Source of the DNA: Micromonospora sp. WMMD1120
GTDB taxonomy: Bacteria; Actinomycetota; Actinomycetes; Mycobacteriales; Micromonosporaceae
Assembly: GCF_029626235.1 (NCBI RefSeq)
Contig: NZ_JARUBO010000005.1
Span: 2,388,501-2,452,500, forward strand
Direction of reading: 5' to 3'
Length of the DNA: 64,000 bases
Shown here: positions 48,326 through 57,111 of the stretch, piece by piece
Layout: each line of letters starts with the position of its first letter
How positions within the stretch are numbered: position 1 is the stretch's first letter
Notes under the pieces: generated by a model
Databases searched by the model: none
What the model saw: only the letters and a program-made list of their open reading frames with translations
What the model was told of the DNA's origin: nothing
Translations under genes and position numbers: made by a program

Positions 48326-49642
48326 TCAGGCCCCGAGCACGTGGGTGAGGTGCGGGTTGGTGAAGACCCGGTGCGGGTCGAGCCGGTCGCGGACGGCCTG
48401 GAAGTCGGCGAAGCGGGGGTACGCGTCGGCCAGCGAGGCCGCGTCGCGGTAGTGCAGCTTGCCCCAGTGCGGTCGGCCTCCCAAGCTGGCCGTCACCTGC
48501 TCGAACGCCCGGAAGTACGGCTCGTACGGCATGCCGACGTACTGGTGTACGGCGATGTACGCGTTGTCCCGGCCGTAGCCGTGCGACAGCCAGATGTCGT
48601 CGGCGGCGGTGAACCGCACCTCCACCGGGAACAGCACCTTGAACGGCAGCCCGGTCACGATGCGCTGCAACGCGGCGAGCGCCTCGGGTAGCGCCTCGCG
48701 CGGTATGCCGTACTCCATCTCCACGAAGCGGACCCGGCGCGGCGTGCAGAAGACCCGGTCGGAGCGGCCGGTGTAGTGGCGTTCGGTGAGCGCGCGGGCG
48801 GACACGGCGCTGATCGTCGGCGCCAGCGCGGGCACGGTCCGGCCGAGGCGGCACGCGCCGGCGAAGACGGTGTTGGACAGGAAGTCGTCGTCCAGCCAGC
48901 CGCGCCAGCGGGGCAGCGGCCGGTCGTCGGCGGGTACCCGGTCGTTGGTCTTGACCTGGACCCTTTCGGTGTACGGGAACCAGTAGAACTCGACGTGGTC
49001 GTGGCCGCCAATCAGCGCGGGCAGGTCGCCGAGCACGTCGGCCAGGGGGGCGGGGCGTTCGTGGGCGTGCAGCACGAACGCGTCAACGCAACGCAGTGTC
49101 ACCTCGACCAGGACGCCGAGCGCGCCGAGCGACACCCGGGCGGCGGCGAGGACGTCGGGGTGCTCGTCGGCGGAGCAGCGCAGCACCTCGCCGGTGCCGG
49201 TGACGACGGTGACCGCCTCGACGAAGGTGGACAGACAGCCGTACCCTGCCCCGGTGCCGTGGGTGCCGGTGGAGATCGCCCCAGCGACCGTCTGCGCGTC
49301 GATGTCGCCGAGGTTGGGCAGGGCGAGCCCGTGTCGGGCGAGCAGGCCGTTGAGGGTGTGCAGGGTCATCCCCGCCGGCACGGTGACCAGTCGGTTCGCG
49401 ACGTCCACGCGGGCGGGGGTGTCCAGCCCGGACAGGTCCATCCGGCGGTCGTCGGCGACCGCGACGGCGGTGAACGAGTGTCCGCTGCCCGTCACGCGGA
49501 TCCGACCGCCCGCCGACACGGCGGCGCGGACGGCTTCCGCGACGTCGGCCGGCGAGCCGGGGCGCAGGACTGTGCTGGCGCTGCCACGCTGGTTGCCGGC
49601 CCAGTTGGACCAGTGAGCGGTGAGCGGTGCGGTGCCGACCAT
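48326..49642 (-). CDS. D-arabinono-1,4-lactone oxidase-type FAD oxidoreductase
   Basis: A 438-residue flavoprotein. An FAD-binding (PCMH) domain contains RVTGSGHSFTAVAVADD, whose His in the G-H-S motif is the covalent flavin site in aldonolactone oxidases, followed by AGAISTGTHGTG. The C-terminal ALO domain ends with RPHWGKLHYRDA and HRVFTNPHLTHVL. It oxidises a sugar lactone, alditol or related polyol; the exact substrate is not readable. GAGGAG lies five bases before the ATG. The gene is divergent from a TetR regulator, with a palindrome between them. Confidence 0.88.
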   Translation of the reverse strand: MVGTAPLTAHWSNWAGNQRGSASTVLRPGSPADVAEAVRAAVSAGGRIRVTGSGHSFTAVAVADDRRMDLSGLDTPARVDVANRLVTVPAGMTLHTLNGLLARHGLALPNLGDIDAQTVAGAISTGTHGTGAGYGCLSTFVEAVTVVTGTGEVLRCSADEHPDVLAAARVSLGALGVLVEVTLRCVDAFVLHAHERPAPLADVLGDLPALIGGHDHVEFYWFPYTERVQVKTNDRVPADDRPLPRWRGWLDDDFLSNTVFAGACRLGRTVPALAPTISAVSARALTERHYTGRSDRVFCTPRRVRFVEMEYGIPREALPEALAALQRIVTGLPFKVLFPVEVRFTAADDIWLSHGYGRDNAYIAVHQYVGMPYEPYFRAFEQVTASLGGRPHWGKLHYRDAASLADAYPRFADFQAVRDRLDPHRVFTNPHLTHVLGA

Positions 49643-49661
49643 GCGCGCTCCTCATTCATGA

Positions 49662-49680
49662 ATATGAACTGACTTCATAT
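49662..49680. promoter_or_regulatory. Candidate TetR operator (palindrome)
   Basis: ATATGAA-CTGAC-TTCATAT, seven-bp perfect arms, 20 bases upstream of the oxidase ATG and in the intergenic region shared with the divergent tetR gene (49643-49790). It overlaps where the oxidase promoter should lie. Confidence 0.5.
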
Positions 49681-49790
49681 CAGGAACGTTCTAGCTGGTA
49701 AATACCGCAATTGCGATCCGCTCGTTGTACCGGTAGTCACGGAGTCGTGACGTGGAGATATGTTCATCCGTCGAAGGGGGGTGGCGCAGA

Positions 49791-50474
49791 GTGTCCACAC
49801 CAGCCGCCACGACCGGGCCGCTGCGCCGCGTACCGGTGCAAGGTCGAAGTGTCGCGCGGGTACAGCGCATGTTGGATGCCTGCGCCGAGCTCGTCGACGA
49901 GGTGGGGTACGAGGGCCTGACCACTACCCTGCTCGCCGAGCGTGCCGAAGTGGCGATCGGGTCCGTATACCAGTTCTTCCCGGACAAGCGGGCCATCGTG
50001 CAGGCGTTGACCCTGCGCACGATGGAGTCCTACCTGCAACGCCTCGACGAGCGGTTCGCCTCCGACGAGATGACCCACTGGTGGGACGGCGTCGACGCGG
50101 GGATCGACGAGTACATCACGATGCACCGCACCGTCCCCGGCTTCCGTACGCTGCACTTCGGCGACGTGGTCGACCTGCACCTGCTCGACGAGCAGCGGGA
50201 CAACAACGGGGTGATCGCCGACCAGTTGGCCCGGGTGCTCACCGAACGTTTCGGGCTCACCGACGTGCCTCAGCTCCGCTTCGTGCTGGAGATCGCGGTC
50301 GAGGCGGCGGACGCGCTGATCAAGCTCGCGTTCCGGCGCAAGTCCGACGGCGACGAGCGGGTGCTCCAGGAGGCCAAGGCGCTGATCCGGGAGTACCTGC
50401 ACCGCCAGGTCGACGGTTCGGACGCCGACCGGTCCGCCACCGCGACGCCGGCCGAGGTGACACAGCCCGCCTGA
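49791..50474 (+). CDS. TetR family transcriptional regulator
   Basis: A 227-residue regulator with DNA-binding domain RVQRMLDACAELVDEVGYEGLTTTLLAERAEVAIGSVYQFFPDKRAIVQAL and a TetR_C_17-like ligand domain (TVPGFRTLHFGDVVD). The GTG at 49791 (VSTPAATTGPLRRVPVQ) is chosen for its closeness to a G-rich ribosome-binding stretch; the frame is open to 49752. Position opposite the sugar oxidase and the palindrome point to that gene as its target. Confidence 0.83.
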   Translation: MSTPAATTGPLRRVPVQGRSVARVQRMLDACAELVDEVGYEGLTTTLLAERAEVAIGSVYQFFPDKRAIVQALTLRTMESYLQRLDERFASDEMTHWWDGVDAGIDEYITMHRTVPGFRTLHFGDVVDLHLLDEQRDNNGVIADQLARVLTERFGLTDVPQLRFVLEIAVEAADALIKLAFRRKSDGDERVLQEAKALIREYLHRQVDGSDADRSATATPAEVTQPA

Positions 50475-50493
50475 GCTGTCGGGGTGCGGGGTC

Positions 50494-51699
50494 TCAGAGG
50501 AAGGCCTGCCCCTCGCCGCGGTAGGTGGGCACCGTCGCCACCACCACGTCCCCCTCGACCAGGTGCAACTCGTTGACCCGCTCGCACAGCTCACCAGCCT
50601 TCGCGTGGCGGAACCACACCCGGTCGCCGACGCGCAGGGTGGTCGCCGCCGCACCGGACAGCGGGGTCTGCACCTCGCCGGCCCCCTCGGTGCCGACCAG
50701 CTTCAGCCCGGCCGGTAGCCACGGTCGGGGCAGCCGGCTGTCGGCAGCCGGGCCGGAGGCGATCCAGCCGCCGCCGAGCACCGTGACCAGGTCCGGCGTC
50801 GGCCGGCGGACCACCGCGCAGGCGAAGAACGCCGCCGGGGTGGGCCGCCAGGCGCGGTACGCGTCGAACAGCGTCGGCCCGTACAGGCCCGATCCCGCGG
50901 TGACCTCGGTGACCGCGGGATCGGCGCTGGTCGCGGCCACGCTGCCGGTGCCGCCGCCGTTGACGAACTCCAGGTCGGCGTGCTCGCGTACCGCGGCGAC
51001 CGCCGCACCACGGCGGGCCAGCAACTCGCGGTACGACCCGCGCTGGGCCAACCTGATCGCGCCGGCCAGCAGCGTCCGCCCCGGCGGCGCGTCGCCCAGG
51101 CCGGCGATCTGCGCCTCGTACGACATCAGGCCGACCAGCCGGAAGCCCGGCCGGCCGGCGATGGCGGCGGCGAGCGCGCCGGCGGCCCGCGCGCTGTGCA
51201 CCGGCGAGCGGCGGACGCCGACGTGCACCCCGCGTACCGGCCGCCAGGACGCGTCCAGGTCCAGGCAGAGTCGCAGCTCACAGCGCTGACCGGGAGCGCG
51301 CACGGAGTCCACGAGATCGAGTTGGCCGGTGCCGTCGATCATCAGGGTGATCGCGGCGGCGAGCGCGGGGTCGGCGCCGAGTTCGGCGATGGCGGCCCGG
51401 TCCGCGCTCGGGTACGCGACCAGCACGTCGTCGCTCACGCCGGAGCGGACCAGCCAGATCGCCTCGGGAACTGTGAACGCCATCACGCCCCGCCAGCCGG
51501 GCCGGGCGAGCGCCCGGTTGATCAGATCCCGGCTGCGCACCGACTTGCTGGCCAGGCGGATCGGCTTCCCGGCGGACCGCTCGGCCAGGGCGGCCGCGTT
51601 GGTGTCGAAGGCGGTGAGGTCGACCACGGCGTACGGCGGGTCGAGGTGCGCTGTCGCCCGGTCGAGCCGGTCGCGAAGTTTGTCGCTTTCGATGGCCAC
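50494..51699 (-). CDS. PLP-dependent amino acid deaminase/aldolase (alanine racemase-like N-domain)
   Basis: A 401-residue fold type III PLP enzyme. An N-terminal alanine racemase-like barrel begins YAVVDLTAFDTNAAALAERSAGKPIRLASKSVRSRDL, where the Lys in ASKSVRS binds PLP. The middle FVNGGGTGS binds phosphate, and the C-terminal D-serine dehydratase-like domain (GDRVWFRHAKAGELCERVNELHLVEGD) carries His and Cys zinc ligands typical of D-threonine aldolase/D-serine dehydratases. Substrate unknown. GTG start at 51699. Confidence 0.82.
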   Translation of the reverse strand: MAIESDKLRDRLDRATAHLDPPYAVVDLTAFDTNAAALAERSAGKPIRLASKSVRSRDLINRALARPGWRGVMAFTVPEAIWLVRSGVSDDVLVAYPSADRAAIAELGADPALAAAITLMIDGTGQLDLVDSVRAPGQRCELRLCLDLDASWRPVRGVHVGVRRSPVHSARAAGALAAAIAGRPGFRLVGLMSYEAQIAGLGDAPPGRTLLAGAIRLAQRGSYRELLARRGAAVAAVREHADLEFVNGGGTGSVAATSADPAVTEVTAGSGLYGPTLFDAYRAWRPTPAAFFACAVVRRPTPDLVTVLGGGWIASGPAADSRLPRPWLPAGLKLVGTEGAGEVQTPLSGAAATTLRVGDRVWFRHAKAGELCERVNELHLVEGDVVVATVPTYRGEGQAFL

Positions 51700-51829
51700 G
51701 TGTGCACGCTAACTGTCCGAGGAAGAATGCGAAACACCCTCGCGTACGTCCGGGCTGCGGCCGGTGGCTCCGGCGGCCTAGGCTCAGCGAGCAGGCGAAT
51801 GTCGCCGGTGGGACGGTCCCCACCGGGTC

Positions 51830-51835
51830 TAGAGT
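51830..51835 (+). promoter_or_regulatory. -10 box of MFS-tmk gene
   Basis: TAGAGT, twelve bases before the GTG at 51848; leader would be about five bases. Confidence 0.4.
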
Positions 51836-51847
51836 GTTGCACCGGGG

Positions 51848-54106
51848 GTGCCCAGCGATGGGCCGGCACGTGGAGGTACGGCCATCGAAAGCCAGAACAG
51901 CGGCGAGTCGCCCGGCGTGTCGCACTCCGGCAACCAATCAGACAACGCCGCGACCCAGTCCGGCGGCGGTCAGGTGGACCCGTCCGGTTACGCCGCCATC
52001 AGGTCCGTGCTGCGCATCCAGCCGTTCCGCCGGCTCTGGATCGTGCTCGCCGCGGCCTCCTTCGGCGACTGGTTCGGCCTGCTGGCCACCTCGGTCTTCG
52101 CCGCCTCGCAGGTCCAGGGCAGCACCGCCCAGGGCGCGGCCTTCGGCGGCGTGATCGCGATCCGCCTGCTCCCCGCGCTGGTGCTCGGGCCGGTCGCCGG
52201 CGTGCTCGCCGACCGGTTCGACCGGCGCTGGACGATGGTCATCTGCGACCTGCTCCGGTTCGTGCTCTTCGCCTCCATCCCGATGGTGGCGTTGGCCGGC
52301 GCGAGCGGCGCGATGGTGGTGCTCTGGGCGACGGTCGCCACCTTCCTGATCGAGTCGATCACGCTGATCTGGATCCCGGCCAAGGAGGCCGCGGTTCCCA
52401 ACCTGATCCCGCGCGCCCGGCTGGAGGCGGCCAACCAGCTCACGCTGATCACCACGTACGGGCTGACCCCGGTGCTCGCCGCGGCCGTCAGCGCCGGCCT
52501 GGACCGCAGCGTCCGGGGCATCACCGGCGGCGACTTCCCGAACTGGGCCGAGCCGGCCCAGTTGGCCCTCTGGTTCAACGCCCTGTCCCGGCTGGCCACC
52601 GCGCTCGTCGTCGCGTTCGGCATCAAGGAGATCAGCCAGGGGCAGACCGCCGAGGCTGGCCGGCACGAGCAGAGCATGCTGCGCCAGTTCAAGGAGGGCT
52701 GGCAGTTCATCGGGCAGACGCCGCTGGTGCGCGGCCTGGTGCTCGGCATCCTCGGCGCGTTCGCCGGGGGCGGCATCGTCATCGGCACCGCGAAGTTCTT
52801 CGCCAGCTCGCTGGGCGCCGGTGACGCCGCGTTCTCACTGCTCTTCGGCGCCATCTTCGTCGGCCTGGCGCTCGGCATCGGGCTCGGCCCGATGATCGTG
52901 AAGGAGATGTCCCGACGCCGCTGGTTCGGCATGAGCATCGTGCTGGCCAGCGCCGCCGTGATGACCCTCGCCTTCGCCATCCACCTCTCCATGGCGATCG
53001 TCGGCGCGGTGCTGGTCGGTGCCGGCGCCGGCATGGCCTTCCTGGCCGGCACCACACTGCTCGGCGGCGAGATCAGGGACGAGGTCCGCGGCCGGGTCTT
53101 CGCCGTCGTGCAGATCGGCACCCGGCTGGTGCTGATCCTGGCCATCGCGCTGAGCAGCCTGCTCGCCGGTGTCGGCGGCTCCCGCAAGCTGGTGATCGCC
53201 GACCTGGGCGTGTCCATCTCCTCGACCCGGTTGCTGCTGCTCGCCGCCGGCGCCGCCGGCATCTTCGCCGGGATCAGCGCGTTCGGCCAGATGGACGACA
53301 AGAAGGGCGTCCCCGTCCTCGCCGACCTCTGGGGTTCGATCCGGGGTCGTCCGCTGATGCCCTCCGAGCCGTTCGTCTCCGCCGGGTTGTTCGTGGTCTT
53401 CGAGGGTGGCGAGGGCGCCGGCAAGTCCACCCAGTTGGCCGCGCTCGCCGAGCGGCTGCGCGGGCACGGGCGTGACGTGGTGGTCACCCGCGAGCCGGGC
53501 GCCACCGGGGTCGGCCGGCGCATCCGGTCGCTGGTGCTGGACACCTCCGGTGACGAGGCTCCGTCTCCCCGGGCCGAGGCGCTGCTCTACGCCGCCGACC
53601 GGGCGCACCACGTGGCCACCGTGGTCCGGCCCGCGCTGGCCCGGGGCGGTGTGGTGATCAGCGACCGGTACGTCGACTCGTCGCTCGCCTACCAGGGCGC
53701 GGGCCGGACACTGCCGGTGGACGAGGTCTCCTGGCTCTCGTCCTGGGCCACCGGTGGGCTCAAGCCCGACCTGGTGGTGCTGCTGGACGTCGAGCCGCGT
53801 ACCGGCCTGTCCCGGGTGGCCTCGCGCAACGCCGGCACCGACCGGCTGGAGGCCGAGTCGGTCACCTTCCACGAGCGCGTCCGGTACGCCTTCCTCGACC
53901 TCGCCGCCGCCGACCCGAAGCGCTACCTCGTGCTGGACGCCTCCCGGCCGGCCGACGAGATCACCGGGCAGGTGGTCCGGCGGGTCGAGGAGCTGCTGGG
54001 CAGCCCGGGTGGCATCGTGCACCCCCGGCCGGCGCAGGGCCCGGACACCTCGGTACAGCCCGAGTTATCCGACGCGGAGCTGGTGACGATGGAGCACAAG
54101 ACCTGA
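51848..54106 (+). CDS. tmk: Fusion of MFS transporter and thymidylate kinase
   Basis: A 752-residue fusion. Residues ~55-500 are an MFS permease of MFS_3 type with about 12 helices (VLAAASFGDWFGLLATSVFAA, VLADRFDRRWTMVICDL). From about 515 a complete dTMP kinase follows: P-loop FEGGEGAGKSTQ, the TREPG motif, DRYVDSSLAYQGAGR and a lid region. It phosphorylates dTMP to dTDP for DNA synthesis; the transporter's cargo is unknown. This fusion is known in actinobacteria. GTG 51848 is used but the N-terminus is uncertain; no good ribosome binding site is seen before any start. It is coupled to holB by TGATG. Confidence 0.9.
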   Translation: MPSDGPARGGTAIESQNSGESPGVSHSGNQSDNAATQSGGGQVDPSGYAAIRSVLRIQPFRRLWIVLAAASFGDWFGLLATSVFAASQVQGSTAQGAAFGGVIAIRLLPALVLGPVAGVLADRFDRRWTMVICDLLRFVLFASIPMVALAGASGAMVVLWATVATFLIESITLIWIPAKEAAVPNLIPRARLEAANQLTLITTYGLTPVLAAAVSAGLDRSVRGITGGDFPNWAEPAQLALWFNALSRLATALVVAFGIKEISQGQTAEAGRHEQSMLRQFKEGWQFIGQTPLVRGLVLGILGAFAGGGIVIGTAKFFASSLGAGDAAFSLLFGAIFVGLALGIGLGPMIVKEMSRRRWFGMSIVLASAAVMTLAFAIHLSMAIVGAVLVGAGAGMAFLAGTTLLGGEIRDEVRGRVFAVVQIGTRLVLILAIALSSLLAGVGGSRKLVIADLGVSISSTRLLLLAAGAAGIFAGISAFGQMDDKKGVPVLADLWGSIRGRPLMPSEPFVSAGLFVVFEGGEGAGKSTQLAALAERLRGHGRDVVVTREPGATGVGRRIRSLVLDTSGDEAPSPRAEALLYAADRAHHVATVVRPALARGGVVISDRYVDSSLAYQGAGRTLPVDEVSWLSSWATGGLKPDLVVLLDVEPRTGLSRVASRNAGTDRLEAESVTFHERVRYAFLDLAAADPKRYLVLDASRPADEITGQVVRRVEELLGSPGGIVHPRPAQGPDTSVQPELSDAELVTMEHKT

Positions 54107-55365
54107 TGCCCGACGTCTTCGCCGACCTGGTCGGCCAGGACGAGGCGGTGGCAGAGCTGCGTCGGGCGGCCGCCGCGGCGGCGGCCGTGCTGCGCGCGAG
54201 CGACCGGGCGTCCGCGCTGGTCGCCGCCGGTGCGACCGACGCCGCGTCCGCCGACGCCGCGCCCGGCGGGGTGGACCCGGCCGCCGGGATGACGCACGCG
54301 TGGATCTTCACCGGGCCGCCCGGCTCCGGTCGTTCGGTCGCCGCCCGCGCGTTCGCCGCCGCCCTCCAGTGCGTGCACGGCACCGGCTGCGGCGAGTGCC
54401 AGGGCTGCCGCACCACGATGGGTGGCACCCACGCCGACGTCCGGCTGGTGGTGCCGGAAGGGCTCTCCATCGGCGTCAACGAGATGCGCGCCCTGGTGCT
54501 CCGCGCGGCCAGCACCCCGTCCGGCGGGCGCTGGCAGGTGGTGGTCATCGAGGACGCCGACCGGCTCACCGAGGCCGCCGGCAACGCGCTGCTCAAGGCC
54601 ATCGAGGAGCCTCCGCCGCGTACTGTCTTCCTGCTCTGCGCCCCGTCCACCCACCCGGACGACATCTCGGTGACCATCCGGTCGCGCTGTCGGGTCGTAC
54701 CCCTGCGGCAGCCACCGGCCGGGGCGGTGGCCGAGGTGCTGGTCCGCCGGGACGGCATCGCGCCCGACGTGGCGCAGTGGGCGGCGGCGGCCGCGCAGGG
54801 TCACGTGGGCCGGGCCCGGCGGCTGGCGCGCGACCCGGAGGCCCGGAAGCGGCGTGAGGCGGTGCTGGCGGTGCCGCGTCGGTTGACCGGGGTGGGGGCG
54901 GCGTTCGACGCGGCGTCCGCGTTGATCGAGGCGGCCGAGGCGGAGGCCGAGGCGTCGGTCGTCGAGGCCGACGCGGCCGAGCGGGCGGCGCTGGAGACCG
55001 CGCTGGGCGCGGGCGGCACCGGCCGGGGTGCCGCCGGCGCGTTCCGGGGTGCCGCCGGTCAGCTCAAGGAGCTGGAAAAGCGGCAGAAATCCCGGGCCAC
55101 CCGGGCCCAGCGGGACGCGCTGGACCGCGCGCTCGTCGACCTGGCCGGCTTCTACCGGGACGCGCTGACGATGGCGCTGCGCGCGCCGGTCGCCCCGGTG
55201 CACACCGACACCGCCGCCCTGGCCGGCGCCGGCGCGCAGAAGTGGGACGCCGAGGGGGCGCTGCGCCGGTTGGAGGCCGTGCTCGCCTGCCGCGCGGCGA
55301 TCGAGGCGAACGTCAAGCCGCGGATCGCCGTCGAGGCGATGATGCTCGCCCTCTGGAAGGGCTGA
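54106..55365 (+). CDS. holB: DNA polymerase III delta' subunit
   Basis: A 419-residue clamp-loader subunit. AAA+ features: WIFTGPPGSGRSVAAR (degenerate P-loop with R in place of Lys), zinc module CVHGTGCGECQGC, VVIEDADRLTEAAGNALLKAIEEPPPRT and the SRC motif in TIRSRCRVV. It helps load the sliding clamp onto DNA. The sequence overlaps the tmk fusion stop (TGATG). An Ala-rich insertion lies near residues 22-62. Confidence 0.92.
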   Translation: MPDVFADLVGQDEAVAELRRAAAAAAAVLRASDRASALVAAGATDAASADAAPGGVDPAAGMTHAWIFTGPPGSGRSVAARAFAAALQCVHGTGCGECQGCRTTMGGTHADVRLVVPEGLSIGVNEMRALVLRAASTPSGGRWQVVVIEDADRLTEAAGNALLKAIEEPPPRTVFLLCAPSTHPDDISVTIRSRCRVVPLRQPPAGAVAEVLVRRDGIAPDVAQWAAAAAQGHVGRARRLARDPEARKRREAVLAVPRRLTGVGAAFDAASALIEAAEAEAEASVVEADAAERAALETALGAGGTGRGAAGAFRGAAGQLKELEKRQKSRATRAQRDALDRALVDLAGFYRDALTMALRAPVAPVHTDTAALAGAGAQKWDAEGALRRLEAVLACRAAIEANVKPRIAVEAMMLALWKG

Positions 55366-55385
55366 CCCGGACCCTTCGGCCGCCG

Positions 55386-55394
55386 TTGTCCACA
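55386..55394 (+). promoter_or_regulatory. DnaA-box-like nonamer after holB
   Basis: TTGTCCACA, in the gap (55366-55491) between holB and the YbaB-like gene. Only the sequence match supports it. Confidence 0.3.
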
Positions 55395-55491
55395 GGCATC
55401 GACACGCCCGATTGTGGTGCGGTACGGTCCGGTGTGCCGTGGTGACGGTGACAGCACACTGAGTGAGGGCTCACCCGGGAGGAGTCGGCCG

Positions 55492-55821
55492 ATGCCGCGG
55501 GGGGAGATCGACGAAGCCTGGATCGAGGAGGCGGTGCGGCGCTACCGCCGGATCGAGTCGCTCCAGGCCGAGTTCGACCAGGCGGTGTCGACCGTCGAGG
55601 TGACCGTCCGGTCACCGGACGGCCTGGTCGAGGTCGTGGTCACCGCCGGTGGGCGGATCACCGACGTCCGGTTCCTCGGGCCGCTGCACACCCGCAGCCC
55701 GCGCGACGTGGCCGGGTCCGTGCAGGCGGCGGTCACCGCCGCGGCCGACGCCGCGGAGTGGGCGCGGGAGAAGCTGCACAACGAGACGTTCGCCGCCTAC
55801 CGACCGCTCGCGGGAGCCTGA
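55492..55821 (+). CDS. YbaB/EbfC-like DNA-binding family protein
   Basis: A 109-residue protein: RRIESLQAEFDQAVSTVEVTVRSPDGLVEVVVTAGGRITDVRFLGPLHTRSPRDVAGSV-type layout, a helix followed by V-T-V-x-S-x-D-G-x-V-x-V-x-V strands, matching the YbaB/EbfC fold. In actinobacteria such proteins often lie with EspC/WXG-type genes of type VII systems, and are unlikely to be the recR-linked housekeeping YbaB. ATG 55492 follows GGGAGGAG. It begins a three-gene operon. Confidence 0.75.
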   Translation: MPRGEIDEAWIEEAVRRYRRIESLQAEFDQAVSTVEVTVRSPDGLVEVVVTAGGRITDVRFLGPLHTRSPRDVAGSVQAAVTAAADAAEWAREKLHNETFAAYRPLAGA

Positions 55822-55822
55822 G

Positions 55823-56128
55823 ATGGACACACTGCGCGCGCTCTCCGCCCGGCTCGACGAGGCGGGCGCCACGCTCACCGTCGTCTCCCACACCGTCACC
55901 GCCGGCGACCCGCCCCAGGCCGCCTTCGGCGCCGACGCGCCGGGCCGACCCGGCGAGATCGGTCGGGCGCTGCACCGGCAGTGGACGACAGCGACCGACG
56001 ACCGGGCCCGGGAGGCGCGTGCCGCCGCCGGTCGGCTGGCCGCCGCCGCGGCGGCCGTGCGGGAGGCCGCCGACCGCTACGCCGAGGTCGACAGGGCGGC
56101 CCGACGCCGGCTGGCCGGGGAGCCGTGA
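55823..56128 (+). CDS. EspC-like type VII secretion target
   Basis: A 101-residue helical protein: LRALSARLDEAGATLTVVSHTVTAGDPPQAAFGADAPGRPGEIGRALHRQWTTATDDRAREARAAAGRLAAAAAAVREAADRYAEVDR. The ADRYAEVDRAARRR tail carries the YxxxD/E export signal (Y-A-E-V-D), and the overall layout matches the T7SS_ESX_EspC family (PF10824). The ATG lies one base after the YbaB-like gene stop, so they are coupled. Confidence 0.72.
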   Translation: MDTLRALSARLDEAGATLTVVSHTVTAGDPPQAAFGADAPGRPGEIGRALHRQWTTATDDRAREARAAAGRLAAAAAAVREAADRYAEVDRAARRRLAGEP

Positions 56129-56808
56129 TGGACGCCCTGGACCGGCTCGCCGAGCCCGGCCTCGACCTGCTCCGCCGGGTGGACACGCTGATCGCCGCCG
56201 GGGTCCCCGAGGGGCACCGGGTCTGGCCGCTGCTGCGTCGGATGCAGGTGCTGCCGGGCGACGCCGTCCGGAGCTTCCTCGACCTGCACCCGGCGCCGCT
56301 CGCCGGCGCCGGGCACGCGGTGCGCCGGCTGGTCCGGGGGTACGACGATGTCTCCGCCGCGCTCACCGACACGGTGCTCTGGTCCGGTCCGGCCGCCACG
56401 GCGTACGGGCACCAGCGTGCCGCGCTGCTGCGTCACCTCGACGAGGGCCCGGACAGTCTGGTCGGCCGACTCGAGTCGACGGCCGGCTACGCCGACGCGC
56501 TCGCCGACTGGGTGGAGGGCAGCCGTCTCGCAGTGGCTCGGACGATCGCCGACGTGCTCCGCTCGGCCGAGGCGGTCGCCGTGGTCGCCGCCACCGGCGC
56601 CGGCGCGTCGACCCGTCCGGGACCGGTCGGGCCCGGTGTGGCCGACGCCGCCGAGATCGCCGCGCGGGTGCTGGCGGTGCTCTGCGTCGCGTACGACGGC
56701 GCGGAGACCCTGCTGCGGCAGTGGGCGCCGAGCCTGGCCGAGGTGCCGTGGCGTCCGCCGGTGGAGGGGCGACCCCACTACGACCAGCCCACCCGGGTCG
56801 GCTGGTGA
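56128..56808 (+). CDS. WXG-like helical protein of type VII type
   Basis: A 226-residue protein rich in Ala/Leu helices. W85-S-G in TVLWSGPAATAYGHQRAALL fits the WxG turn, and it is longer than a WXG100 protein, like WXG-containing toxin or partner proteins. The C-terminal part (ADAAEIAARVLAVLCVAYDGAETLLRQWAP) is helical without a recognised catalytic domain. TGATG overlap with the EspC-like gene. It is probably exported or binds an exported partner. Confidence 0.65.
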   Translation: MDALDRLAEPGLDLLRRVDTLIAAGVPEGHRVWPLLRRMQVLPGDAVRSFLDLHPAPLAGAGHAVRRLVRGYDDVSAALTDTVLWSGPAATAYGHQRAALLRHLDEGPDSLVGRLESTAGYADALADWVEGSRLAVARTIADVLRSAEAVAVVAATGAGASTRPGPVGPGVADAAEIAARVLAVLCVAYDGAETLLRQWAPSLAEVPWRPPVEGRPHYDQPTRVGW

Positions 56809-56857
56809 CCTGTGACCCGCCCGGCGTCGGCGGTCCGAGCCCCGGAACAGCCCACGG

Positions 56858-56900
56858 CGTCGCGCACGGGCACCTGACCTGAGCCGGTGCCCACGGCGAC
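56858..56900 (+). terminator. Possible terminator after the EspC/WXG genes
   Basis: GGGCACC/GGTGCCC with further imperfect pairing outside. The gap 56809-57111 otherwise holds only the ricT promoter. Confidence 0.4.
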
Positions 56901-57099
56901 GCCGTGGTCTTCCCCCTGCACCCCCCGCAGGTCTGCCTCCACTCAACGCCGCCGGGGCACGTCTTGTCTCCTACCCGACCCGGGATTCAACCGTCCGGGC
57001 GAGGGGCAACGGCACGACGGGCCGCCCGGCGATGGTCAAGTCGACGGCCGTGGATGCCATCGGGTGCGGCCGACATGCTCCTTCGGCGGCGGACCGTCG

Positions 57100-57105
57100 T
57101 AGGGT
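57100..57105 (+). promoter_or_regulatory. -10 box of leaderless ricT
   Basis: TAGGGT, six bases before the ATG at 57112. Confidence 0.5.
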
Positions 57106-57111
57106 GGGGGG

